From Actinomadura oligospora ATCC 43269 (GTDB lineage Bacteria > Actinomycetota > Actinomycetes > Streptosporangiales > Streptosporangiaceae), in the NCBI RefSeq assembly GCF_000518265.1, contig NZ_KI912412.1:186001-250000 (forward strand): DNA of 64,000 nucleotides. Reading direction: 5' to 3'. Shown in pieces: positions 20,176-28,600 of this stretch. Numbering within the stretch: position 1 is the first letter of the stretch; every line of letters begins with the position of its first letter. The notes under the pieces are model-generated. The model saw only the letters and a list, made by a program, of their open reading frames with translations, was not told the origin of the DNA and did no database searches. Made by a program: the position numbers and the translations under genes.

Positions 20176-21285
20176 TCAGCCCCAGGATTTGCGGCAGATG
20201 TCGTCGCTCGCGCGGATCTCGTCGCCCTGCGGGGGTCGCTGAGCGCCGGCCGTCGTGCCCGTTGCCGGACGCTTCGTGCGGTGCGTGGACGGACGGCTCC
20301 CGAGCGTCGTCATGGGGTCGCGGTCCTCGCGGATGGCGGCGAGGAAGGGTGCGGCGGCCGGGGTCATGGCGACACGGTTCCGGTTCTGGACCCAGGGCCC
20401 CGAGGGCAGGGTCGCGAACTTCAGGGAGCCCGCGGACATGCCGCGCATGCCCTGGGCGAGCCGCAGCATCTCCGACAGGCTGAGGGCCCGGTCGGTGGTC
20501 ATCGACCGGGCGCCCGAGGTCAGCAGCTTGTTCAGCCGGGACGGGTTGGCCAGCACGCCCGCGGTCATGGCCTGGTGCGCGAACGAGGCCATGAACTGCT
20601 GCTGCCGCTTCATGCGCTGGGTGTCGGTGCCGTCCCCGAGGGAGTAGCGGGCACGGACGAAGCCCAGCGCCGTCTCGCCCTTCACGACGCTCGTCCCCTT
20701 GGGCAGGTTCAGGCCGGAGCGGCGGTCGTGGACGGCCTCGGGCAGGCACACCGGGACGCCGCCGACCGCCTCGGTGAGGCCCTTGAAGCCGGTGAAGTTC
20801 ACCTCGACGAAATGGTCGACATGGACGCCGGTGAACTTCTCGACCGTCCTGATCGTGCAGGTCGGGCCACCCCGGGCGAACGCCGAGTTGAACATCGCGA
20901 GGCTGAGCGGCGGTGTCGGCGGGCCCTTCTTCTTCGGGCAGGACGGGATCGGCACCATCAGGTCGCGCGGGAGGCTGACGCCGTAGGCGCGCCCGCCGCC
21001 CGCGGCGAGGTGCACGAGGATCACGGTGTCCGCCTTCGGCGCCTCGTCCTTGTGGCCGCGACCGTACTTGGCGTTGGCGCCGGAGCGCGAGTCCGAGCCG
21101 ATGAGCAGGACGTTGACCGACTTGTTCAGCTTCTTCGGCCGGTCCTTGCCGAGCATCGCGTCGGTGTCCTCGTGATGGATGCTCGACTGCAGGTCGTAGT
21201 AGTACCCGTACGCGCCCAGGCTCCCGGACACCATGAGCGCCGCGCCGATGATGGAGAGCACGGCGAGGGTGCGCAGGACGGTCAT
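20176..21285 (-). CDS. LytR-CpsA-Psr (LCP) family cell-wall glycopolymer ligase
   Basis: 369 residues. One N-terminal membrane anchor (about 4-28) is followed by an extracellular LCP catalytic domain (about 55-250): VLLIGSDSR, ADTVILVHL, VSLPRDLMVPIP, FARGGP, VGGVPVCLPEAVHD and FVRARYSLGDGTDTQRMKRQQ. The Asp and Arg residues that bind the polyprenyl pyrophosphate head group are present. The C-terminal ~50 residues are basic and Thr/Pro-rich. LCP enzymes attach teichoic acid, arabinogalactan or capsule to peptidoglycan. GGGAGG before ATG 21285 supports the start. Confidence 0.92.
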   Translation of the reverse strand: MTVLRTLAVLSIIGAALMVSGSLGAYGYYYDLQSSIHHEDTDAMLGKDRPKKLNKSVNVLLIGSDSRSGANAKYGRGHKDEAPKADTVILVHLAAGGGRAYGVSLPRDLMVPIPSCPKKKGPPTPPLSLAMFNSAFARGGPTCTIRTVEKFTGVHVDHFVEVNFTGFKGLTEAVGGVPVCLPEAVHDRRSGLNLPKGTSVVKGETALGFVRARYSLGDGTDTQRMKRQQQFMASFAHQAMTAGVLANPSRLNKLLTSGARSMTTDRALSLSEMLRLAQGMRGMSAGSLKFATLPSGPWVQNRNRVAMTPAAAPFLAAIREDRDPMTTLGSRPSTHRTKRPATGTTAGAQRPPQGDEIRASDDICRKSWG

Positions 21286-21389
21286 GGGGCCTCCCAGAAG
21301 ACGATCTTTCCGGGAGTGTCTTGCCACAACCGTCCGAACGGGTTCACGCCGACCTCCCCCGGCAGGAGGCGTCCGCGTGGGCCGGTCCT

Positions 21390-22286
21390 TTACGCCAGGT
21401 GGGGGATGCGTTCCAGGATTCCCCCGGCGAACACGTCGTAGAGGCCGAGCGGCTCCAGGTGGACGTACCCGATGTGACAGTCGCAGACGTCGAGCGGGCA
21501 AGGGCGCGGACGGAGGTTGGCGCGGAACGTTCCGTCGTAGAGATTGCCCAGGACGGCCGGGACGAAGTGGCAGCGCCGGACGGTCCCGTCGCCGTCCACG
21601 GATATGACGTCGTCACCGGTGCGGCAGGCGCGGCCGAGGCTGGGGTGCGGGTCTCGGCTGTGGCCGAACAGGGGGTCGATCGCCGTCCAGTCGGCGGCCT
21701 CGGCGTCGGTGTAGGCGCGTCCTTCGGCGGCGTTCACCCACAGGTAGACGTGGTCCGGAAGGTCGGCGCGCAGGCGGCGGGCGTCCGCGAGGTGCTCGGG
21801 CTGGCCGACGATGCCGACCGAGTAGCGGATGCCGCGTTCGGCCAGGTCACGGGCCTTGCCGAGGAACCGCTCGTAGGGGACCTGGCCGGGGTGGAAGGTG
21901 GCCCAGAGCGCCAGCCGGGACGGGTCGGCGTCGGCCGTCCAGCTCGTCCGGTGGCTGAGGTTGGTCTGGATCGCGACGCGCCGGACGTGCGGCAGGTGGC
22001 TCAGTTCGACCAGCGCCCGCCGGTACCAGGACCGGACGAGGCCCTCCCCCCACGGCGTGAACAGCACCGACACCGGATGGTCCCGCGCCGCGACCCACGC
22101 GGCGAAGCGTTCCAGGGCGGCACGGTCGGCGCGGAGCTGCTCGACGCTGTCGCGGCGCTTGGCGAACGGGCAGTAGGGGCAGTCGTAGTCGCAGCTCGCG
22201 AGCGGTCCGCGATAGAGGATCGTCAGGTGGCCGCCGGGCGCGGGCTCCGCCGGGACGGTCGGATCGGGGAGGAACACGGCGGGCAT
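21390..22286 (-). CDS. STM4011 family radical SAM protein
   Basis: 298 residues. The radical SAM cluster motif is CDYDCPYC (Cys32, Cys36, Cys39; CX3CX2C), followed by a TIM-barrel-like region with PWGEGLVRSW and VAIQTNLS. The C-terminal third has further cysteines (RACRTGDD, VRRCHF, RPCPLDVCDCHIG) that could hold auxiliary iron-sulfur clusters, as in SPASM-like maturases. It is last in the STM4015-4011 operon. Its ATG overlaps the stop of a 28-codon mini-ORF (TGATG). The family is named after Salmonella STM4011; substrate and product are unknown. Confidence 0.9.
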   Translation of the reverse strand: MPAVFLPDPTVPAEPAPGGHLTILYRGPLASCDYDCPYCPFAKRRDSVEQLRADRAALERFAAWVAARDHPVSVLFTPWGEGLVRSWYRRALVELSHLPHVRRVAIQTNLSHRTSWTADADPSRLALWATFHPGQVPYERFLGKARDLAERGIRYSVGIVGQPEHLADARRLRADLPDHVYLWVNAAEGRAYTDAEAADWTAIDPLFGHSRDPHPSLGRACRTGDDVISVDGDGTVRRCHFVPAVLGNLYDGTFRANLRPRPCPLDVCDCHIGYVHLEPLGLYDVFAGGILERIPHLA

Positions 22287-22372
22287 CAGCGGGTCCCGTG
22301 GGGAGGGGCGGCAGACAGCGACGGTTTGTGAGAGGCGACGGGCATCAGCGGGTTTTGGGAGGCGGCGGGCAT
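22286..22372 (-). CDS. 28-codon mini-ORF bridging the two radical SAM genes
   Basis: The frame starts at the ATG that overlaps the STM4012 stop (TGATG) and ends at a TGA that overlaps the STM4011 ATG (TGATG). The peptide begins MPAASQNPLMPVASH, continues Ser/Ala/Pro-rich and ends HGTR. The motif CCGCTGATGCCCG occurs three times (start, middle, end), so the spacer most likely arose by duplication of an ancestral stop-start overlap. The peptide may be a coupling device, a small product or a by-product; no homologue is recognised. Confidence 0.35.
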   Translation of the reverse strand: MPAASQNPLMPVASHKPSLSAAPPHGTR

Positions 22373-23667
22373 CAGCGGGCTTCGTAGGCGTTCATGAGGG
22401 TGCGCACGTCGGCGGAGAACAGGGCGGGGCCGACGGCGTCCGAGTGGGCGAGGCCCTCGGGCGTGAGGCGCAGCAGGCCGGGGCGGACGTCGAGCCAGTC
22501 CTGGTCTGCGAAGCCCTTGAGGTCGTCCGGGAAGTCGTCCATCGCGTCGGTTCCGAAGCGGGCGCGGTAGGCGGCGCGGTCGAGTCCGGACGCCTGGAGC
22601 AGCGACTGGACGAGGTGCCTGCGGCGTCGTTCGGCGTCGTCCAGGCGGAAGCCGACGCGGGCCGTCCCGAAGGAGTCGGCGCGGACGTAGTCGTCGATGA
22701 TCGTGCGGACCTCGGTCGCGCCGACCGCGTACTCGAACGAGTAGTGCAGGTCGGAGGTGTAGGAGCGGGCTCCGCAGCCGAGGCCGACCATGCCGTCGGT
22801 CTGGCAGCAGTACTCGGTGCCCCCGGCGGACGTCCCCGGAAGGCGGAACATGCGCATGGAGACCTGCTCGTATCCGGCGGCGAGCAGGTGGTCACGGCCC
22901 TGCCGGTAGAGCGCGAGCCGGTGGTCGTCCCACTCGCGGCCGAGGCGGAACAGGCCGGTCAGGGGACGCTTGTACAGCGGGTAGAGGTAGATCTCCTCGG
23001 GCTTCCAGCGCAGCGCCGTGTCGAGCGAGTAACGCCAGCTTTCGGCCGTCTGACCGGCGATTCCGTAGATCAGGTCGATGTTGAGGACGGGGATCGCGGC
23101 GTCCCGGATCGCGTCGAGCGCCGCGTCGACCTCGGCGCGCTTCTGCGGCCGGACGGCGGCGCGCGCCTCGGCGTCGACGAAGCTCTGGACGCCGATCGAG
23201 ATCCGGGTCGTCCCGCGGTCGCGCAGGACGCGCAACCGGTCGGGGGTCGCGGTCGCCGGGGATGTCTCGACGCCCAGCGGCACCGATCCGAGCGGGGCGA
23301 AACGGGACGCGATGTCGCACAGCCGGTCGAGCTCGACGGCGGTCAGGTAGGTCGGGGTGCCGCCGCCGAACGCCGCCGTGACGAAGGACGCGTCGCCCAG
23401 CGCGTCCAGGGCGGCGGACGCCTGGCGCTCGAGGGCCGAGAGGTAGGCGTCCGTCAGGTCCTCGGACGCGCCCGTCCGCGTGAACAGGTTGCAGAAGCCG
23501 CAGCGCATCTCGCAGAACGGAATGTGCAGGTAGAGGAAGAGCGCGCTCTTGTCCTCCCCCTCCCACACCGACCGCAGCGACGGCTCGGGGTCGAGCGGCC
23601 GGTAGGCGGTCTTGTGGGGGTAGGCGTACACGTAACCCTGGTAGGGACCCTGGTAGGGGCTGGTCAT
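22372..23667 (-). CDS. STM4012 family radical SAM protein (HemN-like)
   Basis: 431 residues. The cluster motif is CEMRCGFC (Cys52, Cys56, Cys59; CX3CX2C) in the HemN-like context YLHIPFCEMRCGFCNLF. GGGTPTYL and DLIYGIAGQTAESW are typical of the coproporphyrinogen-dehydrogenase-like radical SAM group, which can bind two SAM molecules. A C-terminal HemN-type wing domain follows. The start at 23667 overlaps the STM4013 stop by one base (TGATG); the extended frame upstream is not used. The reaction is unknown; it is probably not haem synthesis, given this conserved gene company. Confidence 0.9.
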   Translation of the reverse strand: MTSPYQGPYQGYVYAYPHKTAYRPLDPEPSLRSVWEGEDKSALFLYLHIPFCEMRCGFCNLFTRTGASEDLTDAYLSALERQASAALDALGDASFVTAAFGGGTPTYLTAVELDRLCDIASRFAPLGSVPLGVETSPATATPDRLRVLRDRGTTRISIGVQSFVDAEARAAVRPQKRAEVDAALDAIRDAAIPVLNIDLIYGIAGQTAESWRYSLDTALRWKPEEIYLYPLYKRPLTGLFRLGREWDDHRLALYRQGRDHLLAAGYEQVSMRMFRLPGTSAGGTEYCCQTDGMVGLGCGARSYTSDLHYSFEYAVGATEVRTIIDDYVRADSFGTARVGFRLDDAERRRRHLVQSLLQASGLDRAAYRARFGTDAMDDFPDDLKGFADQDWLDVRPGLLRLTPEGLAHSDAVGPALFSADVRTLMNAYEAR

Positions 23668-24455
23668 CAAAGGACGAACTCTCCATAAGGGACGGTCCAC
23701 ACGACCTCGTGGCCGATGCGGTGCCCGACGTGGCCGTCCTCGCCGTAGGCGGTGCCGTGGTCGGAGCAGATGATCACGAGGGTGGGGCGGCGGAGCGCGG
23801 CGAGCAGCCGGGGCAGGCGGGCGTCCACGTACCGCAGCGCGGCGGCGTGGCTGGCCCGGGTGTCACCGGATTCGCGGGTCGCGCCGTCCAGGTAGAACCA
23901 GTTGGGCTGGTGCAGCGCGGACACGTTGAGCAGCAGGAACAGCCGCTTCTCCGCGTCGAGGGCGCTGATCGACGTCCCGACGCGGGCGATCTGGTGGTCC
24001 AGGCTGGACGGGTCGGTGACGCCGAAGGACCGTTCCCAGTGGCTCTCGGCGAACAGCGACGGCAGCGCCGAACCGAGGGCCGTGCTCTTGCTGAAGAAGC
24101 CGACGCCGCCCACGCAGACCGTGTGGTACCCGGCTCGCGCGAGGCCGGTCGGGAGGTCGGCGGCGTCGAACGTCCAGGTGTGGGGGGCGGTGGTCTCACT
24201 GCCGGGGAACGCGGCGGCGAACAGCCGCGGATGCGGGCCGGGCGCGGCGGGCGTCGGCAGGAACCCGGCGAGCATCGCGGTGTGCGCGGCGTAGGTGAAA
24301 CTGCCGGGCGTGTGCCGCCGCTCCCAGCGTCCACCGGGCAGGACGGCGGCGAGGTTCGGCGTCTCCCCCGCGTCGAGCAGCTCTTGGGCGACGTCGAAGC
24401 GGAGGGTGTCGAGCGTCACCAGCACCACGTCGTGGGTGCCGACGACCTCGTTCAT
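23667..24455 (-). CDS. STM4013 family hydrolase (alkaline phosphatase superfamily)
   Basis: 262 residues. DVVLVTLDTLRFDVA gives the first metal-binding Asp. TPGSFTYAAHTAMLAG holds the presumed Ser/Thr nucleophile region. IICSDHGTAYGEDGHVGHR gives the distal metal ligands. This is the sulfatase/phosphoglycerate-mutase-like fold. The ATG at 24455 is preferred because it overlaps the STM4014 stop in ATGA; another ATG nine bases upstream is possible. It probably removes a phosphate or sulfate ester in the same pathway as the two radical SAM enzymes, which is an inference from gene order only. Confidence 0.87.
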   Translation of the reverse strand: MNEVVGTHDVVLVTLDTLRFDVAQELLDAGETPNLAAVLPGGRWERRHTPGSFTYAAHTAMLAGFLPTPAAPGPHPRLFAAAFPGSETTAPHTWTFDAADLPTGLARAGYHTVCVGGVGFFSKSTALGSALPSLFAESHWERSFGVTDPSSLDHQIARVGTSISALDAEKRLFLLLNVSALHQPNWFYLDGATRESGDTRASHAAALRYVDARLPRLLAALRRPTLVIICSDHGTAYGEDGHVGHRIGHEVVWTVPYGEFVL

Positions 24456-25564
24456 GTCGCGCATGGGGATCCCGACAAGGCAGACATTACGGCTCTGACC
24501 TGGGCAGTGTAGGCGTCGACGCCCGCCGCCGGTCCGTCCGGGAGGCCGGGGAGGTTCGGCAGCAGGTCGCCGAACGCGTTCACCTCGCCGATCGCGAACC
24601 GCCGCCAGCCGAGGCCGACGAGCAGGTCGACGCCGACCATGAGGCTGCGCGGGAAGCAGGCGGCGGCCCGCGCGCACACGTCCATCGCCTCTCGCCAGCC
24701 GTCCTCGCCCAGGGCGGCCCGGACGGCGTCGAGGTCCCCGCGCCGCCCGCCCAGGTGCAGGTTCGTCATCGGGACGGTGCTGGTGCGGACGACCGCGTGC
24801 GTCGGGACGCCCCCGACCACCACGACCCGCAGGTCGAGGACGCGCCCGTCCAGCGCCGCCTTCGGCATCCAGCGTTCGACGTGCAGGCCGTCCGGGGCGA
24901 GCGCATCGACCAGCTCCGCGACCTCCTCCTCCGTCCGATACGTCTGGACGCGCAGCGAGTTGTGGAACCCGTCCGCGCGCCGCACCGCCGAGGTCACCGC
25001 CTTGATCCGTCCTTCGGTCCCGGCGGTCCCGGCCCGTGCCGGTGGCGCCACCTCGAGGGCGATGACGCCGGAGGCGGACGAGCCGTGCGCGGGTTTCACG
25101 AAGACGCGGCGTTCGTCCGCCTCCGTCATGCGGGCGCGCAGCGCGGCATAACCGTCGATTCCGGTCAGTGCGGGAGGCACGGGGACTCCGGCGGCGGAGA
25201 GACGGGCGTGGCAGAGCCGCTTGTCGAACATGACGGCGATCTCGTCCGGGTCGTTCAGGAGCGGGGCGTTCGCGGCGCGCGCGGCGTCCGCGATCCGGCC
25301 CAGCCCGGCGACGAAACCCGCGTACCAGCGGGCTCCCCCGCCGGTGCGGGTCGGGGCGACGTCGCCTCGGAGCAGGGCGTCGGCCTCCGGGTCCTCGCCG
25401 GGCGAGTCGATCCGGACGGGAACCCCGGCGGGCAGCGCGAACGCACCGCGCAACACCTCCGTCCAGGCGATGACCCGCGGTTCCGCGATCCCGGCGGCCC
25501 GGCAGGCGTCCGCGAACAACGTGACCCGCCGGTCCCCCGGGTAGCCGATGACGACGAACGACAC
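24452..25564 (-). CDS. STM4014 family ATP-grasp protein
   Basis: 370 residues. The N-terminal Rossmann-like part opens MSFVVIGYPGDRR. The ATP-grasp core shows LLNDPDEIAVMFDKRLCHARL, the ATP-binding lysine in RVFVKPAHGSSASGV, HVERWMPKA and metal-binding DLRVVVVGG and GEVNAFGDLLPN. The architecture resembles RimK/glutathione-synthetase-like ligases, which join a carboxylate to an amine through an acyl phosphate. The GTG start lies 4 nt after the stop of the adjacent LRR gene, and the stop overlaps STM4013. The substrate is unknown. Confidence 0.85.
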   Translation of the reverse strand: MSFVVIGYPGDRRVTLFADACRAAGIAEPRVIAWTEVLRGAFALPAGVPVRIDSPGEDPEADALLRGDVAPTRTGGGARWYAGFVAGLGRIADAARAANAPLLNDPDEIAVMFDKRLCHARLSAAGVPVPPALTGIDGYAALRARMTEADERRVFVKPAHGSSASGVIALEVAPPARAGTAGTEGRIKAVTSAVRRADGFHNSLRVQTYRTEEEVAELVDALAPDGLHVERWMPKAALDGRVLDLRVVVVGGVPTHAVVRTSTVPMTNLHLGGRRGDLDAVRAALGEDGWREAMDVCARAAACFPRSLMVGVDLLVGLGWRRFAIGEVNAFGDLLPNLPGLPDGPAAGVDAYTAQVRAVMSALSGSPCAT

Positions 25565-25568
25565 GTTC

Positions 25569-26483
25569 CTACTCCGAGACGGCGATGTAGAAGCCGTCGT
25601 CTTCGGGGTCCCTGCGCTCGTCCAGGTTGATCTGGACGCCCGGGAGAGAGGCTCGCATCTGCCGGGCCATCTCGTCCGAGAGGAAGTTGTAGTGCAGGTC
25701 CAAGGACTTCAGGTGGGTGAGGGGCTGGCCGGACAGCAGGGCCTCGGCCCCCGTGTCGGTGAGGACGCCCATGGCGAGACCCAGGGACTCCAGGCGCGCG
25801 ACGACCGGGGCTCCGGCCAGGGCGGCGGCGATCTCGTCCTGGAAATCGGAGTTCTCCAGGCCGAGGTGGCGGAGCGCGGGAAGGCGTTCGCCGGTGAGGA
25901 ACGGGGTGAGGTCGTCCATGGCCACGTCGCCGCCGTAGCCCTCGTCGCCCAACCAGAAGGCCAGGTGCTCCAGGTTCGGCAGGTCGCTCGCCGCGACCGC
26001 CTTGACGATCCCGGACGGCAGGCCGCCGGACTCGAACCGCAGCGTCCGGAGCGACTCGCTCGCGAACGGCTCGAACCTCAGCTCCAGGTGGCCCCGGAAC
26101 TCCAGGCGTTCGAGTCTCGGGAACGCCTTGATCAGCGGGGTGGCGTCCTCGTGGACGATCCACGAGATCTCCGACTCCTCCATCGTCATGTCGCCGACGA
26201 ACAGCGAACGCAGCGCGGGCAGGCGGTCGGCGAACTCGGCCAGGACGTTGCCCGGGTAGTCCTCCCCGTCGGCCCGGGCCATGAACCAGCCGACGACGAG
26301 CGCCTCGACGCGGTCCGTGGCGACGGAGTCGAGGAAGGCGAGGAACGCGTCGCGCCACGTGTCGTGGCCGCCTTCCCTGACCCGCCACGCGACGGCCTCC
26401 GGCTCGGGCGTCCCGCCGTCGGGCTCGTCGAAGTCGTGGACGGGCAGGCCGGCGAACTCTTCCAGGTTCTCGTGGATGGTCAC
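25569..26483 (-). CDS. STM4015 family leucine-rich-repeat protein, copy A
   Basis: 304 residues from GTG 26483. After a family-specific N-terminus (TIHENLEEFAGLPVHDF) come about seven LRR units: LPALRSLFVGDM, LERLEFRG, LRTLRFESGGLP, LPNLEHLAFWL, LPALRHLGLENSD, LESLGLAMGVL and LKSLDLHYNFL. The stop lies 4 nt before the STM4014 start. The protein is acidic and cytosolic, with no signal peptide. LRR proteins usually bind other proteins, so it could be a scaffold or a substrate of the enzymes encoded downstream. Copies B and C are close paralogues. Confidence 0.88.
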   Translation of the reverse strand: MTIHENLEEFAGLPVHDFDEPDGGTPEPEAVAWRVREGGHDTWRDAFLAFLDSVATDRVEALVVGWFMARADGEDYPGNVLAEFADRLPALRSLFVGDMTMEESEISWIVHEDATPLIKAFPRLERLEFRGHLELRFEPFASESLRTLRFESGGLPSGIVKAVAASDLPNLEHLAFWLGDEGYGGDVAMDDLTPFLTGERLPALRHLGLENSDFQDEIAAALAGAPVVARLESLGLAMGVLTDTGAEALLSGQPLTHLKSLDLHYNFLSDEMARQMRASLPGVQINLDERRDPEDDGFYIAVSE

Positions 26484-26487
26484 CGCG

Positions 26488-27423
26488 TCACTCCGAGATC
26501 TCGATGAAGAAGAAGTCGCCGTCGTGCGGCTTGTTCTGGACCTGTAGCAGGACCTCGACACCGGGGAGCGCGGCCCGGACGCGTTCCATCATGGCGTCCG
26601 AGAGGAAGTGGTGACGCAGGTCGAGCGTCTTCAGATGGGTCAGCGGCTGGCCCGAGAGCAGGGACTCGGCCCCCGTGTCGGTGAGGGTCCCCATGCCGAG
26701 GCAGAGCGTCTCCAGCTGGGCGACGACCGACGCGCCCGCGACGGCGGCGGCGACCTCGTCCTGGACTTCGGAGTTCTCCAGGGCGAGGTGGCGCAGGGCC
26801 GGGAAACGTTCGCCGGACAACAGGGGCGTGAGGTCCCCGATGGACGCGTCGCCACCGTAGTTCGGGGTGCCGAGCCAGAGGTCCAGGCGGGTGAGGTTCG
26901 GCAGGTCGCTGGCCCCGACGGCCCGGACGACCTCGGCGGGAAGCCCGCCGGACTCGAACCGGAGGGTCCGCAGCGCGGTGTGCTCGAACGGTTCGAGGAC
27001 GAGCCCCTGCGCCCCGCGGACCTCGAAGCGCTCCAGGTGGGGGAAGGCCCTGAGCACGGGCGTGATGTCCCCGTGCTCGATCCACGAGATCTCCGACTCC
27101 TCCATCACGATGTCGCCGACGAACAGCGAGCGCAGCGCCGGGAACGCGGGCGCGGCCTCGGCGAGCAGCGCGCCCACGTCGGGGCTGCCGTCGTCGTAGG
27201 ACGCGCCCCAGTACCCGATGACCAGTGCCGTGATCTCGCTGGTGTCCACCTGCGCGCGGAACCGGGCCCAGACGTCCTCGAAGGACTCCTCGTCGAACGT
27301 GGTCCGGACGCTCCAGGCGTACGACGCCGGCGAGGCGAGCGCCTCGGCGCGGAGTTCGTCGTCCGGGCCGAACCCCTCCACGGGCAGGCCGGCGTAGTGG
27401 ATGAGGTGTTCGTGGATGGTCAT
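26488..27423 (-). CDS. STM4015 family leucine-rich-repeat protein, copy B
   Basis: 311 residues from ATG 27423. It opens MTIHEHLIHYAGLPVEGFG, almost as in copy A, and has the same LRR series including the shared segment TDTGAESLLSGQPLTHLKTL. It is separated by only 4 nt from copy A, so it is co-transcribed. Its 5' region carries CTGGTAGGAC, also found before copy C, which suggests duplication of the gene with its own promoter. The C-terminus differs (KPHDGDFFFIEISE). Its function is unknown. Confidence 0.88.
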   Translation of the reverse strand: MTIHEHLIHYAGLPVEGFGPDDELRAEALASPASYAWSVRTTFDEESFEDVWARFRAQVDTSEITALVIGYWGASYDDGSPDVGALLAEAAPAFPALRSLFVGDIVMEESEISWIEHGDITPVLRAFPHLERFEVRGAQGLVLEPFEHTALRTLRFESGGLPAEVVRAVGASDLPNLTRLDLWLGTPNYGGDASIGDLTPLLSGERFPALRHLALENSEVQDEVAAAVAGASVVAQLETLCLGMGTLTDTGAESLLSGQPLTHLKTLDLRHHFLSDAMMERVRAALPGVEVLLQVQNKPHDGDFFFIEISE

Positions 27424-27454
27424 CGGGTCCCTTTCCGGATCACTGTCGGGACAT

Positions 27455-27464
27455 GTCCTACCAG
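27455..27464 (-). promoter_or_regulatory. Duplicated upstream motif before LRR copy B
   Basis: On the minus strand CTGGTAGGAC, identical to a site upstream of copy C (28476-28485). It may be part of a duplicated promoter or an operator. Confidence 0.35.
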
Positions 27465-27514
27465 GGACGCCCGACAAATGCCGTCCGATCAGGCGAGACC
27501 GTCCGGAGAGGCCG

Positions 27515-28444
27515 TCACTCCGACACCTCGACGTAGAACCCGTCGTCGGGGTCGAACACGTGCCGGTCGTCCAGGTTCACCTCGACGCCGGGGAGGGCGG
27601 CCCGGACGCGCTCGACCATCGGCTCCTCGAGGAAGTGGTAGTGCAGGTCGAGCCGCTTCAGGTGGGTCAGCGGCTGCCCGGACAGCAGCGCCTCCGCGCC
27701 GGTGTCGGTCAGCATGCCCATGGCCAGGCTCAGCGACTCCAGCCGGGCCACGACCGGGGCGCCCGCGACGGCCGCGGCGATCTCGTCCTGGATCTCGGCG
27801 TCCTCGAGGCCCAGGTGGCGCAGCCGGGGCAGGTTCGCGCCGGTGAGGAACGGCTCGAGGTCCTTCACCGTCGCGTCGCCCTGGTACTCGGACGCGCCGA
27901 GCCACAGGTCGAGGTGCTCCAGGTGGGGCAGCGTGCTCCGCCCGACGGTCCGGACGACCGAGGCGGGCAGCCCGCCGGACTCGAACCGCAGTGTCCGGAG
28001 GGCCTCGCTCTCGACCGGCTCGAAGGACAGGCCCGCCGCGCCCCGGACCTCGACGCGTTCCAGCGCGGGGAACGCGGTGAAGACCGGCGTCGTGTCGCTG
28101 TGCTGGATCCAGGAGATCTCCGCCTCCTCCTGGACGATGTCGCCGAGGAACAGGGACCGCAGCGCGGGGAGCGCGGACGCCGAGCCGGAGAGCAGCTTCG
28201 GAACGTCGACCTTGTCGTCGTAGATGCCCCAGTAGCCGATGACCAGCGCCGTGATCCCGCTGGTGTCGACGGCCTCCAGGAACTTCGGCCAGAGGTCGGC
28301 GAACGACTCCTCGTCGTATCCGGAGCGGACGGCCCACGCGTAGGACGACGGCGACGCCAGGGCCTCCTCGGAGGGCGGGCCGGACACGCCGAACTCCGCC
28401 ACCGGAAGTCCGGCGAACTCGGTCAGATGCTGATAGACGCCCAT
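27515..28444 (-). CDS. STM4015 family leucine-rich-repeat protein, copy C
   Basis: 309 residues. The start ATG 28444 is fixed by AGGAGGAA just upstream. It opens MGVYQHLTEFAGLPVAEFG and carries the same LRR series (LPALRSLFLGDIV, LRTLRFESGGLP, LPHLEHLDLWLG, TDTGAEALLSGQPLTHLKRL). It is the first gene of the seven-gene run. A 91-nt gap separates it from copy B. Between the copies, the LRR helix-side residues vary more than the consensus Leu positions, as expected of diversified binding surfaces; that reading is by eye. Confidence 0.88.
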   Translation of the reverse strand: MGVYQHLTEFAGLPVAEFGVSGPPSEEALASPSSYAWAVRSGYDEESFADLWPKFLEAVDTSGITALVIGYWGIYDDKVDVPKLLSGSASALPALRSLFLGDIVQEEAEISWIQHSDTTPVFTAFPALERVEVRGAAGLSFEPVESEALRTLRFESGGLPASVVRTVGRSTLPHLEHLDLWLGASEYQGDATVKDLEPFLTGANLPRLRHLGLEDAEIQDEIAAAVAGAPVVARLESLSLAMGMLTDTGAEALLSGQPLTHLKRLDLHYHFLEEPMVERVRAALPGVEVNLDDRHVFDPDDGFYVEVSE

Positions 28445-28475
28445 GTGTTCCTCCTGGTCAAGGTCAGAAACTCCC

Positions 28476-28485
28476 GTCCTACCAG
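28476..28485 (-). promoter_or_regulatory. Duplicated upstream motif before LRR copy C
   Basis: CTGGTAGGAC on the minus strand, about 30 nt before the copy C start; same decamer as at 27455-27464. Confidence 0.35.
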
Positions 28486-28546
28486 GACCGCGCGGCGCGC
28501 ACCGGCCGCTTGGGCGAACCTCCCGGACCGTGGCACCGGGAGAACG

Positions 28547-28585
28547 CGGCGGCCCCCGGACGAGGCGATCGTCCGGGGGCCGCCG
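28547..28585 (-). terminator. Terminator of the metNIQ operon
   Basis: A perfect 17-bp stem: one arm at 28547-28563 (CGGCGGCCCCCGGACGA), a 5-nt loop, and the other arm at 28569-28585. It starts 15 nt after the metQ stop and has no T-tract. Confidence 0.8.
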
Positions 28586-28600
28586 AGGGAAGGGCCGGGG

